Position numbers and translations under genes: made by a program. Positions 56,433 through 64,000 of a stretch of DNA of 64,000 nucleotides are shown here, piece after piece (position 1 is the first letter of the stretch; each line of letters starts with the position of its first letter). The notes under the pieces are model-generated. The model was not told the DNA's origin. It did not search any database and saw only the letters and a program-made list of their open reading frames with translations. Source of the stretch: Nitrosomonas sp. sh817 (GTDB lineage: Bacteria; Pseudomonadota; Gammaproteobacteria; Burkholderiales; Nitrosomonadaceae); contig NZ_CP133083.1 of NCBI RefSeq assembly GCF_030908545.1, positions 1,364,001 through 1,428,000 of the forward strand, in the 5' to 3' direction.

Positions 56433-56575
56433 CAGGTCGTTGAAAAACTATCTGCGTTGCCGCTGCGGTGTTAAAAACAGGCTCACAGTGCTCATTTATT
56501 ATGCATGAACTGCGCTTTTTCGCCTGTTTTTGCCTTGCATCGGCTACCTCGAAAACGTTTTTCAACGGCCTGTTA
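56430..56575. mobile_element. 146-bp MITE with 19-bp terminal inverted repeats
   Basis: Terminal arms TAACAGGTCGTTGAAAAAC (56430-56448) and GTTTTTCAACGGCCTGTTA (56557-56575) are inverse complements with one mismatch. The interior has no gene but further complementary words (AAAACAGG ... CCTGTTTTT). It gives the stop codon to the Fic gene and lies about 95 bp before fumC. The family of the parent transposase is not evident in this window. Confidence 0.8.
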
Positions 56576-56670
56576 ACTGTTGGAATGATAAACTCATAGT
56601 AATTCAGCGATTCGTTGGTAAACCAGAACCGCAATTTATTCAATGATTCAATTTGATGAGGTAACTATCT

Positions 56671-58056
<1,386 letters not shown>

Positions 58057-58062
58057 CATTTG

Positions 58063-59364
58063 ATGGCTGCTTTTTCCCATACTTCCGAACCCGCCACGCG
58101 CCGCGAGCGTTTCGCGTGGTGCATGTACGACTTCGCCAATTCCGGCTATACCACGGTCATTCTGACCGCCATTTTCAATGCTTATTTTGTCGGCGTGATC
58201 GCCGCCGAGAGCGGCAACGGCTCTGCGACGCTGCTGTGGACACTGACCATGGCGGCGGCCAATGCGCTGGTGTTGTTGAGCGCGCCGGTGGTAGGCGCAA
58301 TTGCCGATTACTCCGGTGCGAAAAAACGCTTTCTGACCGCGACCACCGTCGGTTGCGTGGTATTCACGGCGCTGCTGTATTTTGCCGGGCCGGGCGATAT
58401 CGCGTTGGCGATGGCGCTGGTGATCCTGGCGACGTTCATGTTTTCCAGCGGCGAGAATCTGATCGCGGCGTTTCTGCCGGAAATCAGCACGCCGGAGACG
58501 ATGGGGCGGCTGTCCGGTTACGGCTGGGCGCTTGGCTACTTCGGCGGATTGCTGTCACTGGTGTTGTGCCTGGTTTATGTCACGCATGCCGAAGAGCAGG
58601 GATTATCGGCGGCCGAATACGTGCCGGTGACGAATCTGATCGTCGCGGTGTTGTTCGGTCTTGCCGCATTGCCGACGCTGTTATGGCTGCGTGAGCGCGT
58701 CACCGTTTCCGCCACTGCCAATGGCGCTTCACTAATCCGCGCCGGTTTCCAGCGGCTGGGCGCGACCTGGCGTCAGGCGCGGCAACATACCGATTTGTTC
58801 CGTTTCTTGGCGTCGCTGACGACTTACTACGCCGGGATTTACATCGTCATCGTACTGGCGGCGGTGTACGCGCAGGAAGTGATGGGGTTTCAAACCAAGG
58901 ATACGATTATTTTGATCATGGTGGTCAACGTCACCGCCGCGATCGGCGCATTTTTGTTCGGCCATTTGCAAGACCGCATCGGCTCGAAACGCTGTATCGC
59001 TATCACGCTGCTGATCTGGATCGCGGCAATCGTCTGCGCGTATTTCGCCGTCGATGAATTTTTGTTCTGGGTCGCCGCCAATTTGATCGGCACGGCCTTG
59101 GGTGGCGCGCAATCCGCCGGGCGCGCGCTGGTCGGGCAATTCACACCGGAAGGGCGGCAGGGCGAATTTTTCGGCTTGTGGGGATTGGCGACCAAACTAT
59201 CCGCGATCATCGGGCCGTTGACCTACGGCGGCATGGTGTATGTGTTTGCAGGCGATCACCGCACGGCGTTGCTCAGCACGCTGGCATTTTTTGTTGCCGG
59301 TTTATTGATGTTGGCAGCGGTCGATGAGAAGCGCGGACGGGAAATGGCGAAGGTTGTTTATTGA
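58063..59364 (+). CDS. MFS transporter of the UMF1/Atg22-like type
   Basis: Inner-membrane transporter of 433 residues with about 12 helices. RRERFAWCMYDFANSGYTTVILTAIF at the N-terminus, the loop GAIADYSGAKKRF and the second-half loop GHLQDRIGSKRC fit the UMF1 family. The ATG at 58063 is preferred to a TTG three bases earlier. The substrate is unknown. Likely cotranscribed with fumC. Confidence 0.9.
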   Translation: MAAFSHTSEPATRRERFAWCMYDFANSGYTTVILTAIFNAYFVGVIAAESGNGSATLLWTLTMAAANALVLLSAPVVGAIADYSGAKKRFLTATTVGCVVFTALLYFAGPGDIALAMALVILATFMFSSGENLIAAFLPEISTPETMGRLSGYGWALGYFGGLLSLVLCLVYVTHAEEQGLSAAEYVPVTNLIVAVLFGLAALPTLLWLRERVTVSATANGASLIRAGFQRLGATWRQARQHTDLFRFLASLTTYYAGIYIVIVLAAVYAQEVMGFQTKDTIILIMVVNVTAAIGAFLFGHLQDRIGSKRCIAITLLIWIAAIVCAYFAVDEFLFWVAANLIGTALGGAQSAGRALVGQFTPEGRQGEFFGLWGLATKLSAIIGPLTYGGMVYVFAGDHRTALLSTLAFFVAGLLMLAAVDEKRGREMAKVVY

Positions 59365-59509
59365 GGTTTGCCGCTTCAATAGCATTCAGCATTGCCAGAA
59401 ATAAGATTGCCAACATCGCCGTCATGAACATTTGTGCATTTGTTCACCGTTTATTACAATGATGCAGCATTCAGCAAGAGACTTCACAATTCATAACAGG
59501 ATGAAAGCC

Positions 59510-59761
59510 ATGAGCCGCTTATCGATTGACCTGACACCGGAGCAGCACCAAAAAATCAAGGCGGTGGCCGCGATGCAAGGAAAATCCATTAAGGAATATG
59601 TGCTGGCCCAAATTTTGCCTGCATCGGACGAAGATGAAATAGTCTTGCAGAAATTGGAAAGGTTGTTGGATGAGCGTTTGAAATCCGCACAGGCTGGAGA
59701 GATTAGCCAAAAATCAGTCACCGAAATCTTTCAGGAAGTCTATAACGAAAGCACGAAGTAA
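59510..59761 (+). CDS. ParD-like antitoxin
   Basis: Antitoxin of 83 residues from MSRLSIDLTPEQHQKIKAVAA, a ribbon-helix-helix-like start, followed by an acidic helical tail. AGG lies nine bases before this ATG; 59501 is an alternative in-frame ATG. The stop overlaps the toxin start (TAATG). Confidence 0.82.
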   Translation: MSRLSIDLTPEQHQKIKAVAAMQGKSIKEYVLAQILPASDEDEIVLQKLERLLDERLKSAQAGEISQKSVTEIFQEVYNESTK

Positions 59762-60075
59762 TGTCCGGCTATGAAATCGCTGCGCTAGCTGAAGCGGATA
59801 TCCGGGCGATTGCCCGTTATACGCTTGAACAGTGGAGAGCAGCGCAAGCTGAACGCTATGCCGCGCTATTATCAGAGCGGTTTGATGCGATTGCGCAAGG
59901 TATTATTGTTCCGAAAGTATTTCTGAGAAGCAGGCCGGATTTGCTGTATTCGCACTGCGGACATCATTACATTTTTTATTGGCAGCCAAAGGACAGCAAG
60001 AAATCGGTCATCCTGGCCTTGTTGCATGAACGGATGGATCTCATGCAAAAGCTTAAGCATCGATTGATACTATGA
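59761..60075 (+). CDS. ParE-type toxin
   Basis: Protein of 104 residues in the ParE/RelE superfamily: YEIAALAEADIRAIARYTLEQWRAAQAERY at the start, then RPDLLYSHCGHHYIFYWQ and ILALLHERMDL at the end. ParE toxins inhibit DNA gyrase. Coupled to the antitoxin gene. Confidence 0.88.
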   Translation: MSGYEIAALAEADIRAIARYTLEQWRAAQAERYAALLSERFDAIAQGIIVPKVFLRSRPDLLYSHCGHHYIFYWQPKDSKKSVILALLHERMDLMQKLKHRLIL

Positions 60076-60104
60076 TTGATATCGAGTGTATTCGTTGAAG
60101 CCGA

Positions 60105-60707
60105 TTAACCGGCGATCCACCGCGCTCTGACTTCACCGTGGTTGAGCGCCAGCCACTGCAATGCGATGATCGCGCTGGCGGCGGTGATTTTCTGGGATTT
60201 CAGCAGCGCCATCGCGGTGTCGAACGTGACGACATGCACTTTGATGTCTTCGCCTTCTTCGTTGACGCCATGAATACCGTCTGCGCTCGCCGCATCGACA
60301 CGTCCGCAGAATAGCGCGATGCGTTCCGTGGTGCCGCCGGGACTGACTAGAAAATCATACAGCGGAATCAAATCGGTGACGATGCAACCGGATTCTTCGA
60401 TGCTTTCGCGCTTGACCACTGCTTCGGCGGTTTCACCGGTTTCGATCATGCCGGCGACGATTTCCAATAGCCAGGGACCGCCGGGTGCATCGATCGCACC
60501 GGGCCGGAATTGCTCAATCATGACGATTTCATCCCGGACGGGATCATACGGCAACACGGCCGCCGCGTGACCGCGTTCGAACATTTCCCGTGTCAGCAAA
60601 GCGCTCCATTCACCACTGAATAACCGGTGCCGGAGGTGGTATTTCTCCAAGCGGAAAAAACCTTGATAACAGACGTTTTTCTCAACAACCTCAAAATCTT
60701 TAGTCAT
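60105..60707 (-). CDS. nudF: Nudix hydrolase, ADP-ribose pyrophosphatase type
   Basis: Enzyme of 200 residues. The Nudix box GMIETGETAEAVVKRESIEESG fits GX5EX7REUXEEXG fully. FRLEKYHLRHRLFSGEWS upstream and GGTTERIALFCGRVD downstream match ADP-ribose pyrophosphatases (NudF/TrgB), which split ADP-ribose into AMP and ribose 5-phosphate. Confidence 0.9.
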   Translation of the reverse strand: MTKDFEVVEKNVCYQGFFRLEKYHLRHRLFSGEWSALLTREMFERGHAAAVLPYDPVRDEIVMIEQFRPGAIDAPGGPWLLEIVAGMIETGETAEAVVKRESIEESGCIVTDLIPLYDFLVSPGGTTERIALFCGRVDAASADGIHGVNEEGEDIKVHVVTFDTAMALLKSQKITAASAIIALQWLALNHGEVRARWIAG

Positions 60708-60782
60708 TGCACGATCCTTACGGCGCAGTTGTGTTAAACGCTGCGCTGGTAAGCGACAATGACGTGGCGGTCAAGTCCGGTA

Positions 60783-61016
60783 CTAACGCAGCCCTAGCGA
60801 ATCCATGGTGATATCGTCGTCGTCATCCACATCCACGTCGACACCAACATCAGCGCCATCATCATAATCATCTTTGACGGTTTCATATTCGTCAATGATT
60901 TTCGCGAGTTTTCCGCGTGGAATTTTGTCTTCGACGATAAGTTCTTCGTCCTCGGCCAAATTATCAATGGGATAAAATCCGTCGTCATCGTCGAACGAGA
61001 GTTCTTTGATCATCAT
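60783..61016 (-). CDS. Small highly acidic protein
   Basis: Protein of 77 residues with GGAG five bases before its ATG. Aspartate and glutamate make up nearly half of it (KELSFDDDDGFY, VDVDVDDDDDITMD). A moderately conserved middle IPRGKLAKIIDEYE suggests a helix. It may bind cations or a basic partner; nothing shows which. No known family. Confidence 0.65.
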   Translation of the reverse strand: MMIKELSFDDDDGFYPIDNLAEDEELIVEDKIPRGKLAKIIDEYETVKDDYDDGADVGVDVDVDDDDDITMDSLGLR

Positions 61017-61192
61017 TAATCTCCATGCAATTTTATTGAAGAGATGTTATTGAATCACACTGCATTGTTGCGCATTGATTGATAAAATGCGGTTTTTCCC
61101 GGTATTTTCAAGCTTTACCAATCATAACCGGCCTTTAATCATGAATCCGTTATATTTGTCACTTGAATCATCATTTTGTTCGCTTTTTTGAT

Positions 61193-61762
61193 ATGCAGCA
61201 ATCGTTAAAAAATATTCGAAATATTCTGATCTATACCGCAATTGTGGGTTTGATTTCGTTGGCGTACTTTTTCTATGCCTACGCGGTTCATCCGATTCCC
61301 GAAGAACGCGAGACCTTTCTGACTGAAATTGGCGAAGTATTCGGCAAGTTTGGCTTGGCGCTGTTAATTTTTATCTATGGCCGTACTTTGCTGAAATTGT
61401 TGCTGGGGCAGGGAAAACTGTCGCAACGTTTGCTTCCGGATTATGTGCCTCCCGTGGATTCTACGTATTTGAATCGTTTATTGATTTGGTTGAACCGTAC
61501 GCACATTTATTTCGGTATCGCGGCTGTCGCAGTGATTTTGCTGCACATTGCGCTGATGGGTTTTTCGCGTTACAGCCATATTTTGTTTTTCCCGGCGTTG
61601 CTGGGTCTGGTGATCTGGCAGGGCGTTTTCGGGATGTTTCTGACGTTGCGCTATTCGCCGGTGGAGTTGAAACAGTTTTCCTATTGGGTGCATGCGCAGT
61701 TTGTCACCGGCATCGCCATCGGGATTTTCGCGCTGCTCGGTCATCTGCTGATCGACGATTGA
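61193..61762 (+). CDS. Four-helix membrane protein, cytochrome-b-like
   Basis: Inner-membrane protein of 189 residues from the ATG at 61193 (MQQSLKNIRNIL). Four hydrophobic segments are visible. Histidines in helix regions (THIYFGIAAVAVILLHIALMG and YWVHAQFVTGIAIGIFALLGHLLI) suggest bound b-type haem, as in ferric-reductase-like families. Redox partner unknown. Confidence 0.7.
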   Translation: MQQSLKNIRNILIYTAIVGLISLAYFFYAYAVHPIPEERETFLTEIGEVFGKFGLALLIFIYGRTLLKLLLGQGKLSQRLLPDYVPPVDSTYLNRLLIWLNRTHIYFGIAAVAVILLHIALMGFSRYSHILFFPALLGLVIWQGVFGMFLTLRYSPVELKQFSYWVHAQFVTGIAIGIFALLGHLLIDD

Positions 61763-61864
61763 GCCGATAATTATCCGCTTTCTTCCGGTACAGTGTATGA
61801 TCTTGGAGACCGCCTCACCGCGATATCCGATTCGTGAATTTTAATAATTAATTAATAAGAAACT

Positions 61865-63091
61865 ATGCAGGGGCCCGCCACTATTAAAATCCTGATTCTG
61901 GACGACGACACGTTCATGCTCAAGCTGTTAACCCGGATGCTGGCAAAGTTGGGTTATTCCGCTGTCACCACTTGCGATAATGGCTCCGATGCGTTAAGGA
62001 AAATCGATCAGATCGATACGCGGCCGGAGTTGATTTTGCTCGATCTGAATATGCCGGATATGGATGGTATCGAGTTTGTCCGTTATCTGGTTGACCGCGA
62101 TTATCGTGGCAAGCTGATTCTGGTTAGCGGCGAGGATGAGCGGATGTTGCGAACCGCCGAAAAGCTGGTACAAGCGCATAAAATCCCGATGCTGGGCTAT
62201 TTGCACAAACCCGTTGATCCGGACAAATTATCGGAAATTCTGCAAAAATGGACGGAGAGCATTGCGGCTTCGCCGTTACCGGTCAGCAAAGCCTATAGCG
62301 CTGCGGATATCCAATCAGCCATTACCCATCAGGAATTGGTCAATTACTACCAACCGAAGGTATCGATTGTCAGCGGCGAAGTGATCGGAGTGGAAACACT
62401 GGTGCGCTGGCACCACCCGCAAGATGGCGTCATCACGCCGAACCGGTTTATTCAGGTTGCCGAAGAAAACAACTTGATCGATGATTTGACACGCTCGGTG
62501 TTGACGCAAGCGATTATCCAAGCCGGGAAATGGCATCAGGAAGGTCAAACATTGCGCGTATCCATCAATGTCACCATGGATAACCTGGCTTCGTTGGATT
62601 TTCAAGACATGGTGGTTAATCTGGTCAATGAGAATAATCTGCCGCCGCAGAAAATTGTGATTGAGATCACCGAGAGTCAAGTGATGGGGCCGGATGCGCG
62701 GGTGCCGCTGGAGATTCTGACGCGTTTGCGCCTGAAACGCTTTCATTTGTCGATCGATGATTTTGGCACCGGCCATTCGTCATTAGCACAATTGCGGGAT
62801 ATTCCTTTCAACGAACTGAAGATCGACCAGGGATTTGTGCATCGTGCATGGCAGGACGATACTTTACGCGCGATTTATGATGCCAGTCTGGCGATGGGTA
62901 AGCAGTTGGGTATGGATATCGTCGCCGAAGGCGTGGAAGACCGGAATGATTGGGATCTTTTACGGCAAACGGGCTGCGATATGGCGCAAGGAAATTTTAT
63001 TTCTGAACCATTATTGCCTGCAGACCTTCCGAACTGGCAGAAAACTTGGCATCAAAGAATTCTGGATGAATCACTGGTATCCGGGCAGTAA
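61865..63091 (+). CDS. Response regulator with EAL phosphodiesterase domain
   Basis: Protein of 408 residues. The receiver domain (1-125) has D60 in LLDLNMPDMDG. The EAL domain (about 155-400) should degrade cyclic di-GMP: the signature is ETL at 177-179 instead of EAL; later EITES, DDFGTGHSS, ELKIDQGFV and VAEGVED are present. Catalysis seems possible. It complements the GGDEF protein at 26187. A sensor kinase partner is not in the window. Confidence 0.92.
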   Translation: MQGPATIKILILDDDTFMLKLLTRMLAKLGYSAVTTCDNGSDALRKIDQIDTRPELILLDLNMPDMDGIEFVRYLVDRDYRGKLILVSGEDERMLRTAEKLVQAHKIPMLGYLHKPVDPDKLSEILQKWTESIAASPLPVSKAYSAADIQSAITHQELVNYYQPKVSIVSGEVIGVETLVRWHHPQDGVITPNRFIQVAEENNLIDDLTRSVLTQAIIQAGKWHQEGQTLRVSINVTMDNLASLDFQDMVVNLVNENNLPPQKIVIEITESQVMGPDARVPLEILTRLRLKRFHLSIDDFGTGHSSLAQLRDIPFNELKIDQGFVHRAWQDDTLRAIYDASLAMGKQLGMDIVAEGVEDRNDWDLLRQTGCDMAQGNFISEPLLPADLPNWQKTWHQRILDESLVSGQ

Positions 63092-63204
63092 AGCCCGTTC
63101 GATTCTATCCGTTGTGATTCAATTTCTGATTTAATCACTGCGTCTCCTCTCCAGCTTACCGCATGCTTGGGATGGGGAAACTGTGATTAAAACCGCAGAT
63201 TAAT

Positions 63205-63227
63205 ACCCCGTGTGCCAGCAACGGGGT
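63205..63227. terminator. Probable bidirectional terminator
   Basis: ACCCCGT (63205-63211) and ACGGGGT (63221-63227) pair perfectly around a 9-base loop and are followed by GCTTT on the plus strand and ATTAAT on the minus. It lies between the convergent EAL gene and rpmG. Confidence 0.55.
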
Positions 63228-63237
63228 GCTTTAACGG

Positions 63238-63393
63238 TTATTTAAGCTTTGTTTCTTTGTATTTCACATGCTTACGGGCAACCGGATCGAATTTCATGAT
63301 TTCGATTTTTTCCGGTTTTGCCCGTTTATTCTTGGTCGTTGTATAGAAGTGGCCAGTGCCGGCTGAAGATTCCAGTTTGATTTTTTCACGCAT
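63238..63393 (-). CDS. rpmG: 50S ribosomal protein L33
   Basis: Protein of 51 residues, [20 protein letters not shown] at the start and [11 protein letters not shown] at the end, the usual L33 of proteobacteria (no zinc cysteines). It is 44 bp downstream of rpmB, the common order. Basic and full length. Confidence 0.95.
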   Translation of the reverse strand: MREKIKLESSAGTGHFYTTTKNKRAKPEKIEIMKFDPVARKHVKYKETKLK

Positions 63394-63437
63394 TCCGATG
63401 AGTTCCTAACTTATCAATTGTCACTAATATCATTACT

Positions 63438-63674
63438 TTAAATGCATTTACCTTCAGAACGCATTTTTGCCAAGACAGCGTCGATACCGTTTTTGTCGAT
63501 CGTACGCAATGCGGCATTCGTTAGTCGCATGCTGATCCAGCGATTCTCGCTTTCGATCCAAAATCTGCGACGCTGCAGATTCGGCAGAAAACGCCTTTTG
63601 GTTTTGTTGTTAGCATGAGAAACATTGTGACCAGACATTGGTTTTTTACCCGTTACTTCGCATACGCGTGCCAT
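63438..63674 (-). CDS. rpmB: 50S ribosomal protein L28
   Basis: Protein of 78 residues beginning [20 protein letters not shown] and including [21 protein letters not shown], a standard L28. First gene of the rpmB-rpmG pair; radC lies upstream. Confidence 0.97.
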   Translation of the reverse strand: MARVCEVTGKKPMSGHNVSHANNKTKRRFLPNLQRRRFWIESENRWISMRLTNAALRTIDKNGIDAVLAKMRSEGKCI

Positions 63675-63734
63675 GATGATGCGCTCTCCAAAATTCTTAA
63701 AAGCTTAAATTATATCCTGATTTGCGTGATTTGC

Positions 63735-64000
63735 TCAAATTAAATCATGTTCGGCGAATGATAACGCGGTACCGTTGCCAATCACGAAGTGATCAAGGAC
63801 TTTTACATCAATGAATGCCAATGCTTGTTTGAGTGATTGCGTCAAAATTTTATCGGCATGGCTCGGTTCGGCTACGCCGGAAGGGTGGTTGTGCGCGAAG
63901 ATGATGGCGGCTGCATTGTGAAAGAGCGCGCGTTTTATGATTTCCCTTGGATAAACACTGGTTTGTGTTAATGTTCCGCTGAAGAGTTCTTCGGTTGCGA
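63735..64000 (-). CDS. radC: RadC (JAB/MPN-domain) protein, C-terminal part
   Basis: The C-terminal 88 residues of RadC; the gene runs off the end of the window. The metalloprotease-like motif [14 protein letters not shown] is intact (HxHPSG...D). It ends FAEHDLI before a TGA at 63735-63737. Although named for radiation repair its function is unclear. It is 60 bp before rpmB, a common order in proteobacteria. Confidence 0.92.
   Translation of the reverse strand, partial: ATEELFSGTLTQTSVYPREIIKRALFHNAAAIIFAHNHPSGVAEPSHADKILTQSLKQALAFIDVKVLDHFVIGNGTALSFAEHDLI

Overview
The window looks like chromosome of a betaproteobacterium, most plausibly an ammonia oxidiser of the Nitrosomonadaceae. This is an inference from protein style (PEP-CTERM sorting signal, mobile mystery proteins, class Ia NrdAB, HrpA, the aroQ-accB-accC-prmA order) and not from a search. 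The chromosomal backbone is housekeeping; three regions are accessory.

Region 1 (1-921) is backbone: the C-terminal part of an amino-acid permease and a rhodanese protein. Region 2 (922-19947) is an integrated element of about 19 kb. It is bounded by a 47-bp direct repeat made of the 3' part of tRNA-Thr(CGU); the intact tRNA is at 19902-19977. Its left part is a mobility and replication module: tyrosine integrase, AlpA-like HTH protein, Toprim/DUF3987 primase-like protein and small proteins. Its right part is a five-gene cassette read in one direction: SNF2-like helicase, DUF4391 protein, type III Mod methyltransferase, AlbA_2/Schlafen-type ATP-binding protein and type III Res nuclease-helicase. 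Next to it are a decayed type I HsdR tail, a damaged PEP-CTERM gene and an IS200-type insertion sequence.

Region 3 (20190-36773) is backbone: aroQ, accBC, prmA, an iron-dependent alcohol dehydrogenase, a GGDEF cyclase, lipoproteins, a toxin-antitoxin pair, an IS200-derived MITE, hrpA and a DAHP synthase. Region 4 (36825-47661) is a zinc-homeostasis locus: ABC transporter, DUF3299 protein, His-rich ZrgA-like periplasmic protein, two COG0523 GTPases, a Zur-type regulator, a ZnuD-like TonB receptor and two paralogous secreted proteins. A Zur-box-like palindrome sits between the divergent GTPase and receptor genes.

Region 5 (48109-59364) carries nrdA-nrdB and fumC-MFS, separated by about 4.5 kb of accessory DNA. 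Within it the last 80 bp of nrdB and the first ~50 coding bp of fumC, with leader, each occur a second time as displaced fragments. The cargo includes a zinc-ribbon protein, VapBC, a RAYT transposase overlapping vapC, REP palindromes, the mobile mystery A/B pair and a 146-bp MITE. Region 6 (59510-64000) holds a ParDE pair, a Nudix hydrolase, an acidic protein, a membrane protein, a response regulator with an EAL domain, rpmG, rpmB and the C-terminus of radC.
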